Part shown: positions 38,145-46,332 of the stretch, piece after piece
Numbering within the stretch: the first letter of the stretch is position 1
How the letters are laid out: each line of letters opens with the position of its first letter
From: Pedobacter sp. B4-66
GTDB lineage: Bacteria; Bacteroidota; Bacteroidia; Sphingobacteriales; Sphingobacteriaceae
Assembly: GCF_018492665.1 (NCBI RefSeq)
Contig: NZ_JAFVME010000012.1
Location: 228,016 to 292,015 of the forward strand
Reading direction: 5' to 3'
DNA: 64,000 nucleotides
Notes under the pieces: generated by a model
What the model was told of the DNA's origin: nothing
The model's database searches: none
What the model saw: the letters and a program-made list of their open reading frames with translations, nothing else
Made by a program: the position numbers and the translations under genes

Positions 38145-39122
38145 ATGAAACATATATCTATCCTGGTTCCTAAAGGGGCTATTTTAGGGAGTCTTGAAGG
38201 TTCCCGACAATTATTTAGTCAGGTGAATGAGTTTTTTAAGGCAAAAGGTCAACCACCTCTATTTTCAGTTCAATTGATAGGTTTAACAAAGGAGACGCCG
38301 ATAAGTGGTGGGTTGTTTACCGCAAATACAGACTTGTTGATTGGGGATGTAGAAAAAACAGACCTTATCATTATACCAGCTATTGATGGAGAAATAAGTG
38401 GAGCAATAGAACAGAATAAGGATTTTGTTCCATGGATTGTAAAACAGTATAATGGGGGAGCTGAGATAGCAAGTTTATGTCTTGGTGCTTTTTTGTTGGC
38501 CTCAACAGGTCTGCTAAAAGGAAAAAAATGTGCCACTCATTGGTTGGCTGAAAATGACTTTAGAAGAATGTTTCCTGATGTAAGCTTGGTTACAGAGAAA
38601 ATTATTACTGATGAGAACGGAATTTATTCGAGTGGAGGTGCTTTTTCTTATCTGAATCTAATCTTATATCTGATAGAAAAATATGCAGGTAGGGACATAG
38701 CTGTTTTATCAGCAAAAGTATTTGCCATAGAACTTGACCGGGAAAATCAATTGTCATTCACAATATTCCAGGGACAAAAGGAGCATGAAGATGAATCAAT
38801 AAAGAAAATTCAGGAGTTTATTGAGAATAATTTTCAGGAGAAAATAACTATCGATCAGTTAGCTTCTATGCAGGCGATAGGAAGGAGGAATCTTGAGCGT
38901 AGGTTTAAAAAAGCAACATCTAATACCATAGTAGAGTACATTCAAAGAGTAAAGATGGAGGCTGCTAAAATTAGTTTAGAATCTTCCCGCGAAAACATTA
39001 ATGAAGTAATGTATAAGGTTGGGTATACTGATAATAAAGCTTTTCGCACAACTTTCAAAAGGATTACAGGTTTGTCACCTATTCAATATCGTAGCAAGTA
39101 TAATCGGGAATTGACCGTGTAA
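38145..39122 (+). CDS. GlxA-type AraC transcription regulator with DJ-1/PfpI domain
   Basis: Seen: 325 residues. The N-terminal two-thirds (about 1-200) are a class I glutamine-amidotransferase-like DJ-1/PfpI fold, with ASLCLGAFLLASTGLLKGKK (nucleophile-elbow Cys retained) and CATHWL. The C-terminal part (about 220-320) has two AraC helix-turn-helix motifs: ITIDQLASMQAIGRRNLERR, and INEVMYKVGYTDNKAFRTTF followed by GLSPIQYR. This architecture is common in Bacteroidota and acts as an activator or repressor sensing a small molecule through the DJ-1 domain. Target unknown. Its neighbours are divergent sigma and downstream kinase genes. Confidence 0.92.
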   Translation: MKHISILVPKGAILGSLEGSRQLFSQVNEFFKAKGQPPLFSVQLIGLTKETPISGGLFTANTDLLIGDVEKTDLIIIPAIDGEISGAIEQNKDFVPWIVKQYNGGAEIASLCLGAFLLASTGLLKGKKCATHWLAENDFRRMFPDVSLVTEKIITDENGIYSSGGAFSYLNLILYLIEKYAGRDIAVLSAKVFAIELDRENQLSFTIFQGQKEHEDESIKKIQEFIENNFQEKITIDQLASMQAIGRRNLERRFKKATSNTIVEYIQRVKMEAAKISLESSRENINEVMYKVGYTDNKAFRTTFKRITGLSPIQYRSKYNRELTV

Positions 39123-39237
39123 GCCGGATCTTTAATGATCATAGTGAAGTCTCGATGTTATTAATATTGCTTATTTAGGTTAAGTGGAACAATACTTGTT
39201 GATTATTCGTTAGGTAAAGAAGTACTCTTTTATTAAA

Positions 39238-41745
39238 ATGAATAATATTTCCAAGAAAGGTTTCATGAAATCAATAAAAGGTAAGGTTATTATAGCCTTG
39301 CTATTGGCGTGTTTTGCCCTTTTTTTGGCATGGGGAGTTAGCAGAGTAGCATTTAAAGAAATGCTAAATACCGTCGAAAATATTTCAGCTCCTAGCGAAC
39401 GATTGAGGATTGTTAATGTTATTTCAAGAAAGATTGGAAGCTTGGATCAGTCGCAGAAGAAGCAGGCTTTTAATGACCCTGGGAATTATCGACAACTTTT
39501 TAAAGAGTCGCGACAACTAAGATCTGTTTTGGATAGCTTAGGCTTTTTGTATGCAAATGACTCTCTTCAGCTAGCCAGAATTGCAACTATAAAAAGGCTG
39601 CTAGGGGAGCGAGATAAGCAATTTGTTGATTATTTAAAGGTTAGGGAGCGTCTGATAAATAATAGGTCGTTTTCTGAACAGGTTAAGAATATTAATGATA
39701 TTGTTTCTAAGAGTGCCGAGCAAGCAGATAGTACTATTCTTGCTACTGAGGAGAAAACATCTACAACAACGATCTATCCTGATGAAGATAGACGGCGGAG
39801 CTTTTTTGGAAAGATTTTTGGGAAAAAGAAAAGTGAAAATGATAATCCAATACGAATTGTAAGTGAGGAAAAGGTAAAAAGGGATACTATTGCGCTGTCG
39901 GCTGAGGAGAAAATGGCTAGTGATCTAAAGAAATCTCTAAAAATTATCGAGAACGATCAGAGGAAAAAAAATGCTAGTTTTCTAAATAGAGAAGCAGTTC
40001 TGGCTAACGCCAATAGTTTGTTGGTTAGTCAAATGTTAGATGTCTTAAGGAAAGTAGAAAGTGAAGTTGTAAGTCAGATAGAAGTAAATGGGATTCAAGC
40101 AAAAAAGGTTGTAAATACAGGAATCAATACAATTTCATTAATTATGCTTGTCTTTTTGGTATTGACGGGCGTATTGCTATATCTTATTTTAACAGATATT
40201 ACCAGAAGTGGGAGATATAGGAATGAACTTGAGTTGGCAAAAGATGAGGCAGAGTATCATGGTATGGCAAAGCAGCGCTTTCTTTCGAACATGAGTCACG
40301 AGATTAGGACGCCTCTTCAATCTATAATTGGTTATGCAGAACTGATTAAGCAACAAGAATACTCACAGGCTAAAGATATTGATGCTATTTATCACTCATC
40401 TGAGCATCTGCTGCAAATTGTTAATGAAGTACTGGATTACAATAGGATCATATCTGGCAAGTTTACCTTCTCTTATAAAATATTTGATGTAAAGCAGCTT
40501 TTAGATGAAGTTATCTCTGTGATGAGACCACAGGCTGAGGCCAAATCATTGAAAATGATTGTTGATTTTGATCTGCAGGGGCTTAAATATATTTATGGTG
40601 ATCCATTTAGATTGAAGCAGATTCTCTATAATTTATTAGGCAATGCAGTGAAATTTACTCAGGTAGGAGATATCATACTTTCTGCATTTTATAAGAGGCA
40701 AGGTGAAAACATACATTTTACTTTTATTGTAAAAGATACAGGTATTGGACTTTCTGAAGAAGAGAGTAAATTGATTTTTAACGAATTTGAACAGATTAAT
40801 GCTATCGAGCATGATGCGGTTAACAGTACAGGGACTGGGTTGGGCCTGACAATTGTAAAGTCGCTTATTGAGAATCAAGGTGGAAGAATTTATGTGAAAA
40901 GTAAGGTAAATGAGGGGAGTGCTTTTACGGTTTATTTAACCTTTGCATTTGCAAAAGAACTAGAGACCGTTGATACCCAGGTGTCAAGTTATAAACAATT
41001 GTCAAGTTATAAAGTATGGATAGTAGACGATGATCAACTAATACTGGATTTATGTGAGATCATTTTTAAAAAGAACGCGATTAGTTATAAAAGCTTTAAC
41101 TCTCCATCTAAGTTGTTAAATGCTGATTGGGATAGTTCCGTGAATTATGTGCTGATGGATATGAGGATGCCTGAAATGGATGGGGTAAAACTTTGCCGAC
41201 TATTGCGAGAGAAGGTAGGTTATAATGTACGAATTTATGCGATTACTGCTCAGGTTTTGCCTGACGAACGTACGTTTTTATTAGAAAATGGTTTCGACGG
41301 AATAATAATGAAACCATTTAGAGAAGCAGAACTTTTGGCTGCTTTTTTTGAAATTTCTAATAATGATAGTCTAGTTTTTCAAGATGTTGAATTAGACCTT
41401 TCCTCTTTAAGAAAGATGACATATGATGATAAAGAACAGTTGAATAAAATTCTACTAAGATTTTCGGAAGACTGTTTGAATGACAGCCATGAAATTGAAT
41501 TGGCGATTGCTGATAATGATTTAGCAGTTTTAAGATTGTTGACGCATAGGTTGGCAGGTAGGATAGCTCAAATTGGCGCTAAAGGTCTGGCTGCGGCTTA
41601 CAGGGAGTGTGAATTAAAATTAAACGACACGGTGCTTTTGAATGACCATTTAAAGGTTGAAATAGGCTCATTACTTGGCGGATTAAAAGAGCTTTTGGTA
41701 AAAGTAGAAGAAGAAATGAAAAAAACAGACTATTCTATCTCATAG
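39238..41745 (+). CDS. Hybrid sensor histidine kinase with receiver and Hpt domains
   Basis: Seen: 835 residues. Transmembrane helix 1 (about 17-35) and helix 2 (about 296-318) enclose a 260-residue sensor region of coiled character. In it a strongly basic stretch (RRRSFFGKIFGKKK) is unusual for a periplasmic loop. The kinase core has FLSNMSHEIRTP with His354, a DPFRLKQILYNLLGNAVKF N box and GTGLGLTIVKSL G box. The receiver (about 597-715) has acceptor Asp641 in VLMDMRMPEMDG. The C-terminal Hpt has His770 in LLTHRLAG. Such four-step phosphorelays need a partner output regulator; the adjacent sigma-54 regulator gene, convergent and overlapping by 16 bases, is the obvious candidate. Confidence 0.95.
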   Translation: MNNISKKGFMKSIKGKVIIALLLACFALFLAWGVSRVAFKEMLNTVENISAPSERLRIVNVISRKIGSLDQSQKKQAFNDPGNYRQLFKESRQLRSVLDSLGFLYANDSLQLARIATIKRLLGERDKQFVDYLKVRERLINNRSFSEQVKNINDIVSKSAEQADSTILATEEKTSTTTIYPDEDRRRSFFGKIFGKKKSENDNPIRIVSEEKVKRDTIALSAEEKMASDLKKSLKIIENDQRKKNASFLNREAVLANANSLLVSQMLDVLRKVESEVVSQIEVNGIQAKKVVNTGINTISLIMLVFLVLTGVLLYLILTDITRSGRYRNELELAKDEAEYHGMAKQRFLSNMSHEIRTPLQSIIGYAELIKQQEYSQAKDIDAIYHSSEHLLQIVNEVLDYNRIISGKFTFSYKIFDVKQLLDEVISVMRPQAEAKSLKMIVDFDLQGLKYIYGDPFRLKQILYNLLGNAVKFTQVGDIILSAFYKRQGENIHFTFIVKDTGIGLSEEESKLIFNEFEQINAIEHDAVNSTGTGLGLTIVKSLIENQGGRIYVKSKVNEGSAFTVYLTFAFAKELETVDTQVSSYKQLSSYKVWIVDDDQLILDLCEIIFKKNAISYKSFNSPSKLLNADWDSSVNYVLMDMRMPEMDGVKLCRLLREKVGYNVRIYAITAQVLPDERTFLLENGFDGIIMKPFREAELLAAFFEISNNDSLVFQDVELDLSSLRKMTYDDKEQLNKILLRFSEDCLNDSHEIELAIADNDLAVLRLLTHRLAGRIAQIGAKGLAAAYRECELKLNDTVLLNDHLKVEIGSLLGGLKELLVKVEEEMKKTDYSIS

Positions 41746-43058
41746 CGTTCCATTTTGCTATACAAAGTTTTTCTATCTATGTTAAGTAATTTAGCGGCTT
41801 TTGATTTATTATATTTCACTTTTACCAATGTTTCCAGGATAAGCGCTTTTTCATTCACCTCATTAATTGCTTTAAGGTCTGATCCGCTAGGTTTGGGTGC
41901 TTGATTAATAGCTACAATCATTTCTTCAGGTAAAGAATCTACTTCGGCCGTTTCGTTAGGTGTTAGCAACACCATACGCTTAATTACATTTTTTAATTCT
42001 CTTAGATTTCCAGGCCAATCGTATTGAAGTAGAAGTTCTTTGGCAGGGCTAGATATATTCAATACATTCCGCTGCAGTTCGGTATTTGATAGCTTGATGA
42101 AGTGATTAATGAAAAGTTCGAGATCCTTTCCACGGTCTCTTAATGCTGGGAGATGTATTTTAAATTCGTTAAGACGATGGTACAAATCTTCTCTAAATGT
42201 TCCATTGCTAACGCTCGCTTTTAGGTCATCATTTGTTGCGGTAATTATACGGACATCAACTTTGATCGTTTTAGTGCTTCCAACAGGCTGTATTGTCCTC
42301 TCCTGAAGAGCTCTTAGCAGCTTTACCTGAACCTCATAACTAAGATTTCCTACTTCATCTAGAAAGAGGGTTCCGCCATTAGCTATTTCAAATTGTCCCT
42401 TTTTATCATTTAGTGCTCCAGTAAATGCCCCTTTCGCATGACCAAAGAGCTCACTGGCTGCGAGATCTTTAGAGAGTGCACCACAATCTATTGCTATAAA
42501 TGATTTGTCTTTGCGTTTACTTTGCATATGCAAAGCCCTTGCTGCGTACTCTTTACCGGTTCCGCTTTCTCCCTGAATAATTACGGACATATCAGTTGGC
42601 GCAACAAGATTTATATGCTCATATAGCTTGTCGGCAATTGCACTTTTCCCTTTTATTGCATCCGCATGTTCCACAGAGTCGATTGTGCTTTCGGATTCCT
42701 TTTTACCTAAAGCATTATTGATAATCATTAACAACTCGTCAGGATTAACAGGCTTTGTAATGTAATCGAATGCACTTAACTGAATAGACTTTACTGCCGT
42801 TCTTACATCATTAAAACTTGTCATGATGATGATTGGTTGTAAAGACCCCTTTTCACGAAGATGTGTCAAAATATCGAGACCATTCCCATCGGGTAAACGA
42901 TAGTCCACCAAAAGCAAATCGAAAGTTTGTTTCTCAAGTATCTGAAAGCTTTTTTTTACTTCATTTATAGCGAGTGGCTCATGTCCATGCTTTTTTAAAA
43001 AGCCCTCTAATATCTGAGAGAAAGTTAAATCGTCTTCAATAATTAGTATTTTCGCCAT
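41730..43058 (-). CDS. Sigma-54-dependent NtrC-family response regulator
   Basis: Seen: 442 residues from MAKILIIEDD (an upstream ATG would add nine residues with no counterpart). Receiver domain about 1-120, with phospho-acceptor Asp52 in LLVDYRLPDGNG. The AAA+ domain has Walker A GESGTGKE, the sigma-54 contact loop GAFTGA, Walker B GTLFLDEVGNL and the arginine-finger region. A C-terminal Fis-type helix-turn-helix follows (YNKSKAAKLLNIDRKTLYSKMERY). Activates RpoN promoters when phosphorylated, probably by the neighbouring phosphorelay kinase, whose 3' end it overlaps on the opposite strand by 16 bases. Confidence 0.96.
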   Translation of the reverse strand: MAKILIIEDDLTFSQILEGFLKKHGHEPLAINEVKKSFQILEKQTFDLLLVDYRLPDGNGLDILTHLREKGSLQPIIIMTSFNDVRTAVKSIQLSAFDYITKPVNPDELLMIINNALGKKESESTIDSVEHADAIKGKSAIADKLYEHINLVAPTDMSVIIQGESGTGKEYAARALHMQSKRKDKSFIAIDCGALSKDLAASELFGHAKGAFTGALNDKKGQFEIANGGTLFLDEVGNLSYEVQVKLLRALQERTIQPVGSTKTIKVDVRIITATNDDLKASVSNGTFREDLYHRLNEFKIHLPALRDRGKDLELFINHFIKLSNTELQRNVLNISSPAKELLLQYDWPGNLRELKNVIKRMVLLTPNETAEVDSLPEEMIVAINQAPKPSGSDLKAINEVNEKALILETLVKVKYNKSKAAKLLNIDRKTLYSKMERYEIE

Positions 43059-43236
43059 AGGGATTAAGCAGGTAAATATTAGCAAAAATACAAAAGACTA
43101 GCGGAATTTGGCTTTTATTCGATACAAATTCTTAAACACGGCTTTTTATAATGTCTAATTCAAGTTAAATTTAACGGTTGGTACTCGTCGAATGTAAAAC
43201 GGTTACTTTTAATTATTATTTTAACTTTCAGTAATT

Positions 43237-43267
43237 TTTGAACTTTTGATAATTAATTTTATTTTTG
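43237..43267 (+). promoter_or_regulatory. Promoter of the GbsR/MarR-like gene
   Basis: Seen: TTTG (43237-43240), a 19-base spacer and TATTTTTG (43260-43267), a perfect consensus match. The predicted start of transcription falls at or next to the ATG at 43271, which would give a leaderless or nearly leaderless mRNA. Confidence 0.7.
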
Positions 43268-43270
43268 TTT

Positions 43271-43777
43271 ATGGAATTATCGGAAGGAAGATTGAAATTT
43301 ATTGAAGCCTGGGGAAAGCTTGGCTCTGAATGGGGTATTAATAGGACGATGGCTCAGATCCATGCCTTGCTTCTTATTTCACCTGAGGCATTGACTACTG
43401 AAGAGATTATGGAAGAGTTAACTATCTCAAGGGGTAATGCTAATATGAATTTACGAGATTTAATAGGGTGGGGGCTTGTTGAGAAACAACATAGATCTGG
43501 TGAACGTAAGGAGTATTTTTATGCAGATAAAGACACTTGGAATATTGCAAGGCAAGTTGCTAAGGAAAGAAAGAAGCGTGAGCTTGATCCGATAATAAAG
43601 CTCTTGAACGAATTGTCAGAAGTGAAGGGGGATGATAAGGACAGAAACTATAAAACATTCAGGAGTTCAGTAAAGGATATAAATAAACTGGCAAAAAATG
43701 TCAATAAAACATTAGAGACTATGTTGAAGGCCGAAGAGAGTTGGTTTTGGAGTTCAATTTTTAAGATATTTAAATAA
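43271..43777 (+). CDS. GbsR/MarR-like winged-helix transcription regulator
   Basis: Seen: 168 residues from ATG (a TTG two codons earlier lies within the promoter and is not used). The winged helix spans about 10-85: GINRTMAQIHALLLISPEALTTEEIMEELTISRGNANMNLRDLI as helix-turn-helix (44 residues, of which the recognition helix is TISRGNANMNLRDLI), then the wing VEKQHRSGERKEYFYA. The C-terminal part is helical and probably dimerises. The fold is that of GbsR, a relative of MarR controlling choline/glycine-betaine genes in Bacillus. No betaine genes are nearby, so the target is unknown. Possibly leaderless; see its promoter. Confidence 0.88.
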   Translation: MELSEGRLKFIEAWGKLGSEWGINRTMAQIHALLLISPEALTTEEIMEELTISRGNANMNLRDLIGWGLVEKQHRSGERKEYFYADKDTWNIARQVAKERKKRELDPIIKLLNELSEVKGDDKDRNYKTFRSSVKDINKLAKNVNKTLETMLKAEESWFWSSIFKIFK

Positions 43778-44007
43778 TGTTTCTTAATTTTCAATCTGTA
43801 TTGGAAGTTTAATTAATTATACGAATTTTAAATATTAGGCTTTTGGATGATGAAATTTGTGATTTATTATATGAAATGAATATGAGGAGTCTGTTAGTTT
43901 TCTATTCTTTCAAGTGGGATGCTGAATTTTGCTTGTAACAGCTAGTCAGTAGGGTAAACTTGAAATAATGTTTGGCGAAAAGCTGAGATAATAAAGGAAA
44001 AACACAA
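43778..44007 (+). other. Intergenic stretch before the Rrf2 gene
   Basis: The full gap to the Rrf2 gene is 302 bases. It is AT-rich and holds no reading frame of note, no hairpin terminator after the GbsR-like gene, and no RNA gene that I can recognise. Its right-hand end carries the promoter elements listed separately. Confidence 0.6.
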
Positions 44008-44075
44008 TTTGTTAACTATTTAGGTAAATTATCTTTGACGAAGCTTTACTATACTTATATCTTTTCTTAGCTTTG
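44008..44075 (+). promoter_or_regulatory. One or two promoters of the Rrf2-type regulator
   Basis: Seen: TTTG (44008-44011), an 18-base spacer and TATCTTTG (44030-44037), both consensus. A second perfect minus-7 element, TAGCTTTG, is at 44068-44075, only 4 bases before the ATG and without a clear partner 19-20 bases upstream. The first is the better candidate. Confidence 0.6.
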
Positions 44076-44079
44076 TTAT

Positions 44080-44517
44080 ATGCTGTCTAAGAAAACGAAA
44101 TATGCAATAAAAGCACTGGTTGCTCTTGGTAAGAACACGGGTAATCCCCCAATGCAAATAGTGAGATTAGCTGAACAGGAAATGATCCCCAGAAAGTTTT
44201 TGGAACAAATCCTGTTAGATATGCGTAATGCAGGATACCTTTATAGTAAAAAGGGGGCCGGAGGTGGTTACAGTTTAAATAAGGATCCACAAGATATATT
44301 TCTTGCTGATATCCTGCGTATTACCGATGGGCCAATTGCAATGGTACCCTGTGCTAGCTTAAAGTTTTATCGTAAATGTGATGAATGCCATGATGAAGTA
44401 ACCTGTGGCATTAGAAAGACTTTTATAGATGTGAGAAATGCAACTTTAAACGTATTGGCGCAAACATCAATAGCCGATGTAATAGCTCGAGAGACTGATG
44501 AAAACATCGTTTCTTAA
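44080..44517 (+). CDS. Rrf2 family regulator with iron-sulfur-type cysteines
   Basis: Seen: 145 residues. A winged helix with the Rrf2 hallmarks spans about 1-80 (KKTKYAIKALVALG, IPRKFLEQILLDMRNAGYL, KKGAGGGYSL). A linker carries Cys91, Cys100, Cys103 and Cys109 (VPCAS, KCDECHDEVTCGI). The Cys spacing resembles IscR/NsrR-type members that bind an Fe-S cluster and sense oxidative or nitrosative stress or iron status. Four Cys instead of three may mean a different ligand set. Its targets are unknown; the next gene is a subtilase with its own upstream region. Confidence 0.92.
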   Translation: MLSKKTKYAIKALVALGKNTGNPPMQIVRLAEQEMIPRKFLEQILLDMRNAGYLYSKKGAGGGYSLNKDPQDIFLADILRITDGPIAMVPCASLKFYRKCDECHDEVTCGIRKTFIDVRNATLNVLAQTSIADVIARETDENIVS

Positions 44518-44709
44518 ATCTCTGATAACCCTGTTTTACGAAAGAGTGCTTCAAGTATAGTCTTATTTGAAGATTGGAATACATTTTGCTGTTATTATGA
44601 AAACCAGATATAGAATATCTGGTTTTCTCGTTGTATAGGGTGATAATCACACATTTGTTATTAACGCCTTGAACTTTTATTTAATTAACTTTGATTTAAA
44701 ACTTTATAT

Positions 44710-46305
44710 ATGATTGAAAAGAACATGAGTAAATTTTCTAGTAGAATACTTGGAATCTCTTTATTAATGGTTATTCCATTTATGACGTTCGCTCAAAAAA
44801 ACAATTGGCAAAATCTGGATTTGAAAGCAGATTCTACATTTGGAATCAGTACCGAAAGAGCCTATAATGAGCTACTAAAAGGTAAGAAATCCATTAAGGT
44901 AATTGTCGCTGTTTTAGATGGAGGGGTTGATACTAACCATGAAGATCTAAAATCTGTAATCTGGATCAACAAGAAAGAAAAAGCGGGTAATGGTAAGGAT
45001 GATGATAAAAACGGTTATATCGATGACATAAATGGCTGGAATTTCTTGGGGTCTAGCAAAGGGTCAGTTAATTATGAAACATTAGAGTTGACCAGATTAG
45101 TACGCCGAGATAATGCAAAATTTGATAAATTAGATACATCTTCGGTGCCTGCAAATGACCTTGTAGCTTTTGAGGTTTATCAAAAAAATAAGGCTGAACT
45201 TGAGAAGGAGCTGGCAGAAGCAAAAGCAGGACTTGAAAATTATTCTGCAATCAAATCAGCGATTGATGATGTAGTAAAGAAAATTGGAAAAGATAATCCT
45301 TCGTCAGATGATATTCAAGCATTTCAGCCTTCTTCTGATATTGAAACAAATATTCAGAGGATATTACTGCAACAAATAAAAAACACAACTTTTGAGGACT
45401 TCTATAAAACTCAAATATTGGATGGCTATGAGCACTTCAAATCCCAGGTTGATTATAATCTAAATCTTGACTATGATCCTCGTTCTATTGTTGGAGATGA
45501 TCCAAATAATAGCAAAGAAAGGTTTTATGGAAATAATGATGTTGCTGGTCCGGATGCTAGGCACGGCTCTCATGTCGCAGGGATAATTGGGGCAGTAAGA
45601 AATAATGGAATGGGGATTGATGGCATTGCGAATAACGTAGAAATTATGGCTGTTCGCAGCACCCCAAATGGAGATGAAAGAGATAAAGATGTTGCTAACT
45701 CAATCCGTTACGCTGCAGATAACGGTGCAAAGGTTATTAATATGAGTTTTGGTAAATCTTATTCATGGGATAAAGCTGTGGTTGATGAGGCTGTAAAATA
45801 TGCGGTTTCAAAAGACGTTTTAATTGTACATGCTGCAGGGAATGATAATGAGAATCTTGAAGTCTCTAAAAATTTTCCAAGTCCAAACTATGAGGATGGG
45901 GGAGTTGCTGCTTCATGGATCACAGTAGGAGCCTCTGGGCCGGCAAATGATGAAACTGTAAAAGCTAGCTTTTCTAATTATGGAAAAACTACTGTAGATG
46001 TTTTTGCTCCCGGTGTAAATATTAACTCTACAATTCCTGGATCTAAATATGAAAAATTAGATGGGACTAGTATGGCTTCACCTGTCGTGGCAGGTTTGGC
46101 TGCATTAATTCGTTCCTATTACCCTAAATTAACTGCAATTGAAGTTAAGGATATCATTTTGAAATCTGTGGTTAAAGTAGATCAAAGTGTGATGATCAAA
46201 GAGGAAGAGTCTACTAAGGCAGTTCCCTTTTCAGATCTTTGTGTTACAGGAGGTATAGTTAATGCTTATAATGCATTAAAGATTGCATCAGAATATAAAA
46301 AATAG
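44710..46305 (+). CDS. S8 family subtilisin-like protease with large insert
   Basis: Seen: 531 residues, signal peptide (cleavage near FMTFAQ). Catalytic triad is Asp70 (AVLDGGVDTNHEDL), His285 (ARHGSHVAG) and Ser454 (DGTSMASPVVAGLAAL). The Asp-His distance is 215 residues against about 30 in classical subtilisins. The extra block (about 95-265) is polar and partly coiled-coil (NKAELEKELAEAKAGLENY) and includes KDDDKNGYIDD, a possible calcium loop. Similar inserted subtilases occur in Bacteroidota. No propeptide of the usual type is clear, so the insert may regulate activity. Exported; convergent with the STAND-like gene and sharing a terminator. Whether it processes the nearby giant surface protein is unknown. 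Confidence 0.93.
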   Translation: MIEKNMSKFSSRILGISLLMVIPFMTFAQKNNWQNLDLKADSTFGISTERAYNELLKGKKSIKVIVAVLDGGVDTNHEDLKSVIWINKKEKAGNGKDDDKNGYIDDINGWNFLGSSKGSVNYETLELTRLVRRDNAKFDKLDTSSVPANDLVAFEVYQKNKAELEKELAEAKAGLENYSAIKSAIDDVVKKIGKDNPSSDDIQAFQPSSDIETNIQRILLQQIKNTTFEDFYKTQILDGYEHFKSQVDYNLNLDYDPRSIVGDDPNNSKERFYGNNDVAGPDARHGSHVAGIIGAVRNNGMGIDGIANNVEIMAVRSTPNGDERDKDVANSIRYAADNGAKVINMSFGKSYSWDKAVVDEAVKYAVSKDVLIVHAAGNDNENLEVSKNFPSPNYEDGGVAASWITVGASGPANDETVKASFSNYGKTTVDVFAPGVNINSTIPGSKYEKLDGTSMASPVVAGLAALIRSYYPKLTAIEVKDIILKSVVKVDQSVMIKEEESTKAVPFSDLCVTGGIVNAYNALKIASEYKK

Positions 46306-46306
46306 C

Positions 46307-46332
46307 TTTAAGGGGCAAAAGAGCCCCTTAAA
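46307..46332. terminator. Bidirectional terminator between subtilase and STAND-like gene
   Basis: Seen: perfect 10-bp inverted repeat (46307-46316 with 46323-46332), 6-base loop, T-rich on both sides. It overlaps the stop codon of the minus-strand gene. Confidence 0.75.

Noticed and set aside
44654..44693. Promoter for the subtilase from the TAACTTTG element at 44686-44693
   Set aside because: The minus-7 element fits, but no TTTG lies 18-20 bases upstream (nearest candidates at 13 and 28), so I did not list it.
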